Of a stretch of 64,000 nt of DNA, positions 18,851 to 26,421 are shown one piece after another. The notes under the pieces were generated by a model. It saw only the letters and a program-made list of their open reading frames with translations, was not told where the DNA came from and did no database searches. The stretch lies in assembly GCF_946479885.1 (NCBI RefSeq), contig NZ_CAMLHM010000009.1:23232-87231 (forward strand), written 5' to 3'. How positions within the stretch are numbered: position 1 is the stretch's first letter; every line of letters begins with the position of its first letter. The position numbers were made by a program, and so were the translations under genes. The DNA is from an uncultured Devosia sp. (GTDB lineage: Bacteria; Pseudomonadota; Alphaproteobacteria; Rhizobiales; Devosiaceae).

Positions 18851-19417
18851 ATGAACCTCTCTCTCCGCGCCCTCTCCGTTGCCGCCATGCTGACCGTCGC
18901 CTCGCTCGGTGCTGCCATCGCTCAGGACAATCCGGAAGTCGGCGGCGCCGCCATGTATGCCGACAAGAACATCGTCGAAAACGCCGTGAACTCGGCCGAT
19001 CACACCACCCTGGTTGCCGCCGTTCAGGCTGCAGGCCTCGTCGAGACGCTGTCGGGCCCGGGTCCGTTCACCGTGCTGGCGCCGGTCAATGCCGCCTTCG
19101 ACGCCCTGCCGGCCGGCACGGTCGACACCCTGCTCAAGCCCGAGAACAAGGAAATGCTGTCGACGATCCTGGCCTGCCACGTCATCCCGGCCAAGGCGCT
19201 GTCGACCGATATCGTCGGCATGGTCGAAGCCGATGGTGGCAAGCATGTTGTCGACACGGTCGGCGGCTGCAAGCTGACCCTGGAAGCCAAGGACGGCAAG
19301 GTCACCGTGACCGACGAAAACGGCACGACCGCCAATGTGACCATTGCCGACGTGATCCAGTCCAACGGCGTCATCCACGTCATCGACGCCGTGCTGACCC
19401 CCAAGTCGGCCATGTAA
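18851..19417 (+). CDS. Secreted fasciclin (FAS1) domain protein
   Basis: A 188-residue exported protein. It has a signal peptide (MNLSLRALSVAAMLTVASLG, cleavage near AIA-QD) and then a single FAS1 domain. The H1 motif is GPGPFTVLAPVNAAFDALPAGTVDTLL, followed by the YH-like CHVIPAKALS, and the H2 motif is VIQSNGVIHVIDAVLTPKS at the C-terminus. FAS1 proteins mediate adhesion or envelope interactions. In mycobacteria FAS1 proteins (MPT70/83) are targets of SigK, and here an ECF/RskA-like pair lies immediately upstream. A strong hairpin without a T-run (19451-19475) follows. AGGAAGGAACG precedes the ATG. Confidence 0.92.
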   Translation: MNLSLRALSVAAMLTVASLGAAIAQDNPEVGGAAMYADKNIVENAVNSADHTTLVAAVQAAGLVETLSGPGPFTVLAPVNAAFDALPAGTVDTLLKPENKEMLSTILACHVIPAKALSTDIVGMVEADGGKHVVDTVGGCKLTLEAKDGKVTVTDENGTTANVTIADVIQSNGVIHVIDAVLTPKSAM

Positions 19418-19450
19418 CAGCCCGGCCATCCGGTCGGCCTGTAACCAATG

Positions 19451-19475
19451 GCAGCGCCATAACGAATGGCGCTGC
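19451..19475. other. Stem-loop downstream of the fasciclin gene
   Basis: GCAGCGCCAT-AACGA-ATGGCGCTGC has a perfect 10-bp stem but no following T-tract. It may be a weak or Rho-assisted terminator, or an mRNA 3'-end stabiliser. Confidence 0.5.
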
Positions 19476-19627
19476 AAGAGAGGTCGGAACCGCTGACCTC
19501 TCACCACAGTTTGACGTGTCATTGATCGGGCGCAGTGCCTAGACTGGCCGTCGCACATACCCCGCGCTGCCGCCCGCATCCCCTCCTGCGGTCCCGGGCG
19601 CGGGGTCACTTCTGAAGGGAAGAGACC

Positions 19628-20122
19628 ATGGTTGTCGATCGTCGTAACCTGCTGCTCGGCGGCACTGCCCTCGCTGCCCTGGCAGCCTTCGCCTATTTCC
19701 GCCCCATGGGCATCGCCCGCGCCGCCGAAGGCGACTTTCCCTACAAGCTGACCGAAGAGCAGTGGCGCGCCAAGCTCTCGCCCGAGGCCTATGTGGTCCT
19801 GCGCGAAGAGGGTACCGAACGCCCCTTCACCTCGCCTTTGCTCGATGAACACCGCGATGGCATCTTCGCCTGCGCCGGCTGCGACCAGCCGCTGTTCAAG
19901 TCCGAGACCAAGTTCGATAGCGGCACCGGCTGGCCCAGCTTCTACGATTTCATCCCGGGCGCCATCGGCACCACCGTCGACAACACCCTCGGCATGATCC
20001 GCACCGAAGTCCATTGCAGCAATTGCGGCGGCCATCAGGGCCACGTCTTCGAAGACGGCCCGGCCCCCACCGGCCTGCGTTATTGCATCGACGGCGTATC
20101 GCTGCAGTTCATCGCAGCCTGA
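19628..20122 (+). CDS. msrB: Peptide-methionine (R)-S-oxide reductase, Tat-exported
   Basis: This enzyme reduces methionine-R-sulfoxide in oxidised proteins. The 164-residue protein has zinc-binding pairs Cys82/Cys85 (CAGC) and Cys130/Cys133 (CSNC), the FDSGTGWPSFY core and the catalytic Cys153 in RYCIDGVSL. The N-terminus MVVDRRNLLLGGTALAALAA has a twin-arginine motif before a hydrophobic stretch and an ARA-AE cleavage site, so the mature enzyme should work in the periplasm. Most MsrB proteins are cytoplasmic. Location beside an ECF module suggests envelope redox repair, which is inference. Confidence 0.93.
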   Translation: MVVDRRNLLLGGTALAALAAFAYFRPMGIARAAEGDFPYKLTEEQWRAKLSPEAYVVLREEGTERPFTSPLLDEHRDGIFACAGCDQPLFKSETKFDSGTGWPSFYDFIPGAIGTTVDNTLGMIRTEVHCSNCGGHQGHVFEDGPAPTGLRYCIDGVSLQFIAA

Positions 20123-20130
20123 GGGGCCTC

Positions 20131-20387
20131 TTCACCTCTCCCTTTGGGGGAGAGGTCGGCGGCGAAGCCGACGGGTGAGGGGGCCTTCCCCGCACACTTC
20201 ACCCCGTAAGGGGGGCGCCCCCCCCCCCCCTCCCCCCCCCCGGGCCGCCCCCCCCCCCCCCGCGGTGGGGGGGTGGGCGGGGCGCCCCCCCGGGGGGGGG
20301 GGCCCCCCTTCCCCGCACACTTCACCCCGTAAGGCCCCCTCACCCGACCCGAAGACGGGTCGACCTCTCCCCCAGGGGGAGAGGTGC
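20131..20387. repeat. Inverted pair of family D repeats enclosing a G/C-only island
   Basis: A unit CACCTCTCCCTTTGGGGGAGAGGT plus CGGCGGCGAAGCCGACGGGTGAGG (20132-20180) faces a related copy ending CCCAGGGGGAGAGGTG at 20387. Between them a 27-bp direct repeat (20184-20210 and 20307-20333, CCTTCCCCGCACACTTCACC...) flanks 96 bases that contain no A and only three T. The 352-bp gap between msrB and the amidotransferase gene holds nothing else. Confidence 0.75.
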
Positions 20388-20474
20388 GCTTCGCGCGGGA
20401 AATCCAGCTTCCGCCCGCAGCATGCCTTGCGCTATACGGGTTCAAGCCACCTCCTCCCTCCCCGCGCGTGTTCC

Positions 20475-21182
20475 ATGAAGCTCACCATCATCCAGACCGG
20501 CGAAGTTCCGCTGTCCCTGCGCGACCGCTTCGGTCCCTATCGCAAGATGTTCGAGACCATGTTCGACGGTACGGGGCAGGGCTTCAGCTACGACATGGTG
20601 CCGGTCTCCGACGGCGCACCCTTTCCTGATCCGGCGGAGCTGGACGCCATCGTCATCACCGGCTCGGCCGCCGGTGTCTATGACGACTATCCCTGGCTCG
20701 ACCCGCTGCGCGCCTTCATCCGCAATGCCTATGGCCAGCGCACGCCCATGCTGGGGGTCTGTTTCGGCCACCAGATCATGGCCGACGCGCTGGGTGGCGA
20801 TGTGCGCAAGTCCGAAAAGGGCTGGGGCCTCGGGCGACACAGCTACGCGGTCAAGGGACGTCCCGATTTCATGCGCACGGCGCCAGCGGCCCTGGCGGTC
20901 GCCTGCTCACACCAGGACCAGGTCATCACCCCACCTGCCGAGGCCGAGGTGATCCTCAGCTCCGACTTCACCCCCAATGCGGGCCTCGTCTATCGCAATG
21001 GCGCCGCGCTGAGTTTTCAGCCGCACCCCGAATTTGCCGATGACTATACGATCGCATTGGCCGAGTTGCGTCGCGGCAAGGCGCCCGATACGGTCGTGGA
21101 AACCGCGCTGGCATCGATTGCCAGGCCGTCCAATAGCGGCGACGTTGCCGGTTACATCGGACAATTCTTCAGAGGGCGCTGA
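20475..21182 (+). CDS. Class I glutamine amidotransferase-like protein
   Basis: A 235-residue stand-alone GATase1 domain similar to GMP-synthase amidotransferase halves. The nucleophile is Cys96 in MLGVCFGHQIMADALGG; the catalytic His184 and Glu186 are in SFQPHPEF. VITGSAAGVYDDYPWL matches the oxyanion/GSP-like loop of this subfamily. Such proteins act as gamma-glutamyl hydrolases or unassigned amidotransferases. The ATG at 20475 gives the conserved MKLTIIQTG start; upstream codons run through repeat DNA. The next gene begins 1 bp after its stop, so they form an operon. Confidence 0.88.
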   Translation: MKLTIIQTGEVPLSLRDRFGPYRKMFETMFDGTGQGFSYDMVPVSDGAPFPDPAELDAIVITGSAAGVYDDYPWLDPLRAFIRNAYGQRTPMLGVCFGHQIMADALGGDVRKSEKGWGLGRHSYAVKGRPDFMRTAPAALAVACSHQDQVITPPAEAEVILSSDFTPNAGLVYRNGAALSFQPHPEFADDYTIALAELRRGKAPDTVVETALASIARPSNSGDVAGYIGQFFRGR

Positions 21183-21183
21183 C

Positions 21184-21579
21184 ATGGCTGTGGCGGAAAA
21201 GCTCAGTGTGGTCGATTCCTACCTGGATAATCTCGAACACCGGCACAAGGCGGCCATCGAAAGCCTGCGCTGGCTGATCCTGGACGCCGTGCCCGGGCTC
21301 TCCGAGCGCATCAAGTGGAATGCCCCCAGCTTCGGCAAGGGCGAGGACGACCGCATCACCATGCGCCTGCATCCCGGCGACCGGCTGCAGCTGATCCTCC
21401 ATCGCGGTGCCAAGGCGGGGGCCGACGACCTGTTCCGCTTCGAAGACCCCGACAAGCTGATCGCCTGGGCCGCGCCCGACCGGGGCGTGGTGACCTTTGC
21501 CGACGAGGCCGACCTCAACGCCAAGTCCGAGGCTCTCCGGCCGGTGCTGCAGCGCTGGGTCGCCTGCACGACGCGGTAA
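21184..21579 (+). CDS. DUF1801 domain protein
   Basis: A 131-residue protein with the YdhG/DUF1801 pattern: a helical start (DSYLDNLEHRHKAAIESLRWLILDAVPGLSERIKWNAPSF), a strand pair (ITMRLHPGDRLQLILHRGA) and a closing helix (LNAKSEALRPVLQRWVACT). KWNAPSF is the typical signature. The biochemical role of the family is unknown. It is cytoplasmic and probably co-transcribed with the amidotransferase, whose stop lies 1 bp upstream. GAGGGCGC within the preceding gene's end could serve as the ribosome site. Confidence 0.82.
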   Translation: MAVAEKLSVVDSYLDNLEHRHKAAIESLRWLILDAVPGLSERIKWNAPSFGKGEDDRITMRLHPGDRLQLILHRGAKAGADDLFRFEDPDKLIAWAAPDRGVVTFADEADLNAKSEALRPVLQRWVACTTR

Positions 21580-21610
21580 TCCGCCGGGCGAGCGGGGTAG
21601 GCTGAGAAGG

Positions 21611-22255
21611 CTAGCTCTCCAGCAACATCGCCACTTCCGCGCGCAGGTCGCGCAGGCCATCGCCCTTGAGCGACGAGGTGAGGATGACGCGCGGATGCGC
21701 CGCGGGGCGCTTTGTTATGGCGGCCTTGGTGGCCGATATCACCTTGGCCAGCTCGCCCGCCGAAGGCTTGTCGGCCTTGGTCAGCACGATCTGATAGCTC
21801 ACCGCTGCCTTGTCGAGTTCGTTCATGACCGTCAGGTCATTGTCCTTGGGGCCGTGGCGGCCGTCGACCAGCACATAGACGCGGCGCAGGGTGGCGCGCC
21901 CGGTCAGGTACTGGTGGATCAGCTTGGTCCACTGCCGCACCTTGTCCTCGGGCGCCTTGGCATAGCCATAGCCGGGCATGTCCACGATGCGCAGGCTTTC
22001 GCTCTGGCTCTCGAAGATGTTGAGCTCCTGCGTGCGGCCGGGCGTATTGGAGGTGCGCGCCAGGCTCGATGTGCCGCACAGCGCATTGATCAGGCTCGAC
22101 TTGCCCACGTTCGAGCGGCCGGCAAAGGCAATCTCGACCCTGTCCATCGGCGGCAGGTCGGCAATGCGCACACAGCCCTTGGTGAACAGGAACGGCCGCG
22201 CGAACATCAGGCGGCCGCGTTCGATCATGTCGGGGGCGTAGTCGATTTCGCTCAT
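21611..22255 (-). CDS. engB: Ribosome biogenesis GTP-binding protein YihA/YsxC/EngB
   Basis: A 214-residue TRAFAC GTPase needed for late assembly of the 50S subunit. G1 is [18 protein letters not shown]2/switch I is [15 protein letters not shown]3 is [11 protein letters not shown]4 is TKAD and G5 is TSSLKGDGL. The start at 22255 ([18 protein letters not shown]) gives the usual length. The frame extends to 22351, but that stretch contains the yidC terminator hairpin and is unlikely to be translated. The order rpmH-rnpA-yidC-engB is the conserved rhizobial arrangement. Confidence 0.94.
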   Translation of the reverse strand: MSEIDYAPDMIERGRLMFARPFLFTKGCVRIADLPPMDRVEIAFAGRSNVGKSSLINALCGTSSLARTSNTPGRTQELNIFESQSESLRIVDMPGYGYAKAPEDKVRQWTKLIHQYLTGRATLRRVYVLVDGRHGPKDNDLTVMNELDKAAVSYQIVLTKADKPSAGELAKVISATKAAITKRPAAHPRVILTSSLKGDGLRDLRAEVAMLLES

Positions 22256-22274
22256 GCTGGTGCTCGCTTCAAAC

Positions 22275-22304
22275 AATAAGCCCGCCGGATTGCGTCCGGC
22301 GGGC
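22275..22304 (-). terminator. Hairpin terminator after yidC
   Basis: On the minus strand GCCCGCCGGA-CGCAA-TCCGGCGGGC (22280-22304) is followed by TTATTGTTT. It lies between the yidC stop and the engB start and would end or attenuate the rpmH-rnpA-yidC transcript. Confidence 0.8.
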
Positions 22305-22331
22305 AGTAGCATTTCTCGCCTGATATGGCGA

Positions 22332-24164
22332 TCAGGACTTGGTCGGCTCAACCGCCTTGGACTTGCGGAAGGCGCCCAGGATGTTGCCGAGCAGGTCCAC
22401 CTCGGCGCCGTGGCGCTTCATGATGAAATACTGCTGGGTCACCGACAGCGTGTTGTTCCACGCCCAGTAGATCACCAGGCCCGCCGGGAAGGTGCCCAGC
22501 ATGAAGGTGAAGATCACCGGCATCCAGTTGAAGATCATCGCCTGGGTCGGGTCCGGCGGCGGCGGATTGAGCTTCATCTGCACCCACATGGTGATGCCCA
22601 TGATGACCGGCCAGATGCCCAGATGCAGGAAGCTGCCGACGAAGGGCAGGATGGTCGGATCCCACGGGATCAGGCCGAACAGGGTGAAGATATTGGTCGG
22701 ATCGGGCGCCGCCAGATCCTGGATCCAGCCGAAGAACGGCGCATGGCGCATGTCGAGGCTGATGAAGATGACGGTATAGAGCGAGAAGAACACCGGGATC
22801 TGGATCAGGATCGGCCAGCAGCCGCTGAGCGGATTGATCTTTTCCTTGCGGTAAAGCTCCATCATCGCCTGCTGCTGGGCCGGCCGGTCGTCCTTGAGAC
22901 GCTCCTGGATCGACTTCATCTCCGGCTGCACACGGCGCATCGCGGCCATTGATGCATAGGAGCGATTGGCCAGCGGGAAGAACAGCGCCTTGACGATAAC
23001 CGTCACGCAGAGCACGGCGACGCCGAAATTGCCGATGATCCCATAGAGGAAGCTCAGCAGGTAATACATCGGCTTGGTGATGAAGTGCAGCCAGCCCCAG
23101 TCGATCAAGAGCTCCAGCCGGTCAAAGCCATACTCGGTCTGGTAGGCGCTGATGACCGATTCTTCCTTGGCGCCGGCAAACAGGTAGCTCTCATGGGTAA
23201 CCGTAGCGCCGGGCGCGACCGCGACCGGCGTCGTTTCGACGAAGCTGGTCTGGTAGTCGTCAAAGCTGCCGGTATTCTTCCAGGAGAACAGGGCATTCAT
23301 GCCCGCGCCGGCCTTGGGCATGACGGCAGTTGCCCAGTATTTGTCGGAGAAGCCGAGCCAGCCGCTGGTATTGTCGAACCGCGCCTGCTGTTCCTTCTGC
23401 AGGTCGGTATACTTCTTGGACACCAGGTTGTTCGAACCCAGCACGCCATGGGGGCCTTCATGCTGGATGAAGAAATTGGCGACCTTGGGCGTGCCCTGCC
23501 GCTCGACGCGGGCATAGGGGAACAGCGAGACGTCGGTGGTGCCGGTATTCTCGATCGATTGGGTGACCGTGAACAGGTAATGCTCGTCGACCGCGAAGGT
23601 GCGGCGGAAGATCAGGCCCGCGCCATTGTTCCACACCAGGGTGACCGGAGTGGCGGCCGTCAGCGTGGTGGCATCGCCTTCGACGGTCCAGACGCTGGTG
23701 CTGTCGGGAACGGCGATGGTTGCGCCGGCGGCCGGAACCCAGCCCTGCTCGGCAAAGTAGGCATGCGGTGCACCCGCCGGCGTCAGCAGCGTAATGATCG
23801 GCGAGGTCGGATCGACCGTCTCGCGATACTGCTTGAGTTCGAGATCATCCAGACGGGCGCCGGTGAGGTTGATCGAGCCGTGCAGATCCTCGGTGTCGAT
23901 GACGACCCGGCTGCTCGCGGCAATCGCGGCGGCGCGGTCGGCATAGGTAGCGGTGCCGTCGGCGGCAACCGCGCCCGGCGTGCCAGCGGCGGTGGTCGTG
24001 GCGGCGGGGGTGGCCAGCGCGGCTTCCGCTTCAGCCTGTGCGGCGGCGACCTGGGCCTGTTCCTGCTGGCGCTGCAGCTGTGGCCCGGCCACGAAGAACT
24101 GCCAGCCGAACAACACGACCATGCTGAGCACGATGGCCAGGATGATGTTGCGATTGTTTTCCAT
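22332..24164 (-). CDS. yidC: Membrane protein insertase YidC
   Basis: A 610-residue Oxa1/YidC-family insertase for inner-membrane proteins, acting alone or with SecYEG. It has the Gram-negative layout: an N-terminal anchor ([20 protein letters not shown]), a large periplasmic beta-super-sandwich domain (about residues 75-350), and five C-terminal helices. These contain [23 protein letters not shown] with the coiled cytoplasmic loop, [23 protein letters not shown] and [24 protein letters not shown]. The linker after TM1 is Ala/Thr/Gln-rich. Its ATG overlaps the rnpA stop by 1 bp (TAATG). Confidence 0.97.
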   Translation of the reverse strand: MENNRNIILAIVLSMVVLFGWQFFVAGPQLQRQQEQAQVAAAQAEAEAALATPAATTTAAGTPGAVAADGTATYADRAAAIAASSRVVIDTEDLHGSINLTGARLDDLELKQYRETVDPTSPIITLLTPAGAPHAYFAEQGWVPAAGATIAVPDSTSVWTVEGDATTLTAATPVTLVWNNGAGLIFRRTFAVDEHYLFTVTQSIENTGTTDVSLFPYARVERQGTPKVANFFIQHEGPHGVLGSNNLVSKKYTDLQKEQQARFDNTSGWLGFSDKYWATAVMPKAGAGMNALFSWKNTGSFDDYQTSFVETTPVAVAPGATVTHESYLFAGAKEESVISAYQTEYGFDRLELLIDWGWLHFITKPMYYLLSFLYGIIGNFGVAVLCVTVIVKALFFPLANRSYASMAAMRRVQPEMKSIQERLKDDRPAQQQAMMELYRKEKINPLSGCWPILIQIPVFFSLYTVIFISLDMRHAPFFGWIQDLAAPDPTNIFTLFGLIPWDPTILPFVGSFLHLGIWPVIMGITMWVQMKLNPPPPDPTQAMIFNWMPVIFTFMLGTFPAGLVIYWAWNNTLSVTQQYFIMKRHGAEVDLLGNILGAFRKSKAVEPTKS

Positions 24165-24565
24165 TATCTCGGTTTCCGTGGGCCGCGGCCGGAAGAAGGT
24201 CGCTCGTCGGACGACCTGGGTGCATGCACGCGTGTGATCAGCGCGCCCAGGTCGGCAACAAGCTTGGTAAAGGGTTCGCTGAGGGCTTCCCGTCGTCCGA
24301 CCAGCACATAGTCATGCTGAGCGACAAAGTCACGCGAACATGCTGTCACAGCGGCCCGAAGGCGACGTTTTATGCGATTGCGCTCGGGGGAGTTGCCGGT
24401 CTTCTTGGTGACCGTGAAGCCGATGCCGGGTTCGGCATCTGCCACCGCGATGGACTGTAGTCCAAACGCAGAGCGCCCGGCGCGATTGCCCCGGGCAGCC
24501 CTTTGAAACTGGGAACGCTTGGTCAGCCGGCGCAGGGCGCCAGGCTTCTGCTCGCTGGCCGTCAT
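24164..24565 (-). CDS. rnpA: Ribonuclease P protein component
   Basis: The protein subunit of RNase P, which trims tRNA 5' ends with the RNA subunit (encoded elsewhere). It has 133 residues, the usual size. The RNR motif is ERNRIKRRLRAAV; the N-terminal RLTKRSQFQRAARG and the central FGLQSIAVADAEPGIGFTVTKKTGNSPERN match the family. It is very basic. It lies 14 bp downstream of rpmH and overlaps yidC by one base, consistent with one transcript. Confidence 0.95.
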   Translation of the reverse strand: MTASEQKPGALRRLTKRSQFQRAARGNRAGRSAFGLQSIAVADAEPGIGFTVTKKTGNSPERNRIKRRLRAAVTACSRDFVAQHDYVLVGRREALSEPFTKLVADLGALITRVHAPRSSDERPSSGRGPRKPR

Positions 24566-24579
24566 CCGGCCAATCGGCC

Positions 24580-24714
24580 TTAGGCCGTGAGCTTCTTGCG
24601 GCCGTCGCGGCGGCGCTTGTTGATGATTGCGCGGCCGTCCTTGGTGGCCATACGGGCACGGAAACCGTGGCGGCGGGCACGCACGAGCTTGGACGGCTGG
24701 TAAGTACGCTTCAT
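24580..24714 (-). CDS. rpmH: 50S ribosomal protein L34
   Basis: A 44-residue basic protein with the invariant start [22 protein letters not shown] and end [13 protein letters not shown]. The start is the ATG at 24712-24714; the longer frame to 24762 is not family-like. It is the first gene of the rpmH-rnpA-yidC group and has a strong promoter about 105 bp upstream. Confidence 0.97.
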   Translation of the reverse strand: MKRTYQPSKLVRARRHGFRARMATKDGRAIINKRRRDGRKKLTA

Positions 24715-24818
24715 GACATCAAACCGCGCCTGGCACGGTTCCTCTAGTTTGGCTCTGCACAAGCAGGAATTTCAGACACACATCAAGCGCCAGGCGCCAA
24801 CGGTGCGGGTTGGTGGGG

Positions 24819-24847
24819 TCTATAGGGAAAACTCGTCGGCAAGTCAA
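24819..24847 (-). promoter_or_regulatory. Housekeeping promoter of rpmH-rnpA-yidC
   Basis: On the minus strand TTGACT (24847-24842), a 17-base spacer and TATAGA (24824-24819) give a near-consensus sigma-70 promoter with a leader of about 100 nt before rpmH. Confidence 0.7.
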
Positions 24848-24944
24848 CGCGCGCAACGCGACTTCCTTGCCGCTGTTGACCCGTTGTTTTCGGGGCGATA
24901 TCGCCGCATAAAGTTCTCCCCACCTATTCTGGCCGCCGGCGGTA

Positions 24945-26369
24945 ATGGCAGACATTTCAAAACCCGATCTCTGCGTCATCGGCGCCGGTGCCCTGGGTAT
25001 ACGTCTCGCGCTGGACGCGCGGCAGCGTGGCCTTGGCGTCGTTCTGGTCAAGCATCCCGGCGCCGACAAGCTCGATCCGGCCCAGGCCGGCTTGCGCCGC
25101 GCTGCATTTCTCGCCAGCGCCGAGCGCGCCCAGGCCCTGCGCACTGCCGGCAGGGTCGGGCTCGACAATGCCGAGCCCAAGCCGAACTTCCGGGCCATCG
25201 CCGAGCATGCCGCGGCCGTCGCCGATGCAGCGGCGCCGCGTGATTCCGACGAACGCCTTGCGGCCCTGGGCGTCACGGTGCTGTCGGGCAAGGCCAGCTT
25301 TGCCGATCGGCAGACGCTCCGCTGCGGCGACGCCACCATCCGCGCCCGCCAGTTCGCGTTGGCGACCGGCGCGCAACCGTTGATTCCCGCCTTGCCCGGG
25401 CTCGACCAGGTTCCCTATTTCACCCCCGACAGCATTGCCGACAATATCCGCAAGCTCAGCCACCTGGTGGTCATCGGCGGCACGCCTCATGCCTTCGAGC
25501 TGGCCCAGGCCTATCGCCGGCTGGGCTCCGCGGTCACCATCGTGCCCCAGGGCGGCCTGCTGCCTGGCTTCGATCCCGAACTGACAGCTATCCTGCTGCG
25601 CGCCCTGCGCGAGGAGGGCGTCACCATTCGCGGCGATGCCGAGGTCGCCGCCATCGTGCCGCGCAACCAGGGCACCGGCATCACCCTGCGCGTCGCCGAC
25701 GCCGAGGAGAGCCTCGACGTTTCCCACATCCTGGTTGCCATGGGCCAGGTGCCAGACCTCGACGATTCCCTGCTCGGCGCGCTCAAGCTGCGGCGCGATC
25801 GCCAGCGCCCCGATCATCTGCTGCTGGGCGCCGACGGACAAACCTCCAATGGTCGCGTCAGCGCCATTGGCGGTGCTGCTGGCGAGCACCAGCCCCATAT
25901 CGCGGTCCGGCAGGCGAGCCTGCTGGTCGAGCGGCTGCTGGGCGTCGGCGCCGGTCGCCTCGAGCCGCTGCATCTGCCCAGGCACGTGGCCACCCAGCCG
26001 GCCCTGGCGCAGGTTGGCCTCGATTCGACGCGCGCGCTGCGGTCGGACCAGCTCGTGCTGCGCGCCAACCTGGCCGAGACCGATGCCGCGCAGGCAATCG
26101 GCGCGCCATCGGGCGCCGTCCGCCTCGTGGCCAATCGCAATGGCGCCGTCCTCGGCGCCGGTGTCGTGGGTCCGGGGGCAGGGGAGCTCGCCGCATTGCT
26201 GGCTCTGGCCATGGCGCGCGGCCTGCCGCTGGGCGACCTCGGTCGCCTGGCGCTGCCCGAGGCGAGCCTTGCGGCGACGCTGGTCGATCTGGCGGGCCAG
26301 CATCTGGCCCAGCAACCGCGCGCCAGCTGGGCGCGGCGCCTGCCCGCCATCGGCCGCCTCCTGCCCTGA
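24945..26369 (+). CDS. FAD/NAD(P)-binding protein related to disulfide reductases but lacking the redox cysteines
   Basis: A 474-residue flavoprotein with the two-dinucleotide fold of the lipoamide dehydrogenase/mercuric reductase family. The FAD motif is LCVIGAGALGIRLALDARQRG, the ATG motif LALATGAQPLIPALPG, the NAD motif LVVIGGTPHAFELAQAYRRLG, and there is a C-terminal dimerisation domain (LVLRANLAETDAAQ...). Where active members carry GGTCLNxGCxPSK, this protein has KLDPAQAGLRRAAFL with no cysteine. The C-terminal HPT...E active-site pair is replaced by LALPEASLAAT. The single cysteines at residues 9 and about 127 do not form a CxxxxC. It therefore cannot use the usual dithiol chemistry. 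Lies opposite rpmH. Confidence 0.82.
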   Translation: MADISKPDLCVIGAGALGIRLALDARQRGLGVVLVKHPGADKLDPAQAGLRRAAFLASAERAQALRTAGRVGLDNAEPKPNFRAIAEHAAAVADAAAPRDSDERLAALGVTVLSGKASFADRQTLRCGDATIRARQFALATGAQPLIPALPGLDQVPYFTPDSIADNIRKLSHLVVIGGTPHAFELAQAYRRLGSAVTIVPQGGLLPGFDPELTAILLRALREEGVTIRGDAEVAAIVPRNQGTGITLRVADAEESLDVSHILVAMGQVPDLDDSLLGALKLRRDRQRPDHLLLGADGQTSNGRVSAIGGAAGEHQPHIAVRQASLLVERLLGVGAGRLEPLHLPRHVATQPALAQVGLDSTRALRSDQLVLRANLAETDAAQAIGAPSGAVRLVANRNGAVLGAGVVGPGAGELAALLALAMARGLPLGDLGRLALPEASLAATLVDLAGQHLAQQPRASWARRLPAIGRLLP

Positions 26370-26421
26370 TCCGCCTATCGGGGGCTTACGCCTTGGCCGC
26401 CATTGCCTATAATGGCTTGAA

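Noticed and set aside
22256..22351. Longer EngB N-terminus
   Set aside because: The extra 32 residues are encoded over the yidC terminator hairpin and are unlike EngB proteins; the ATG at 22255 gives the usual length.
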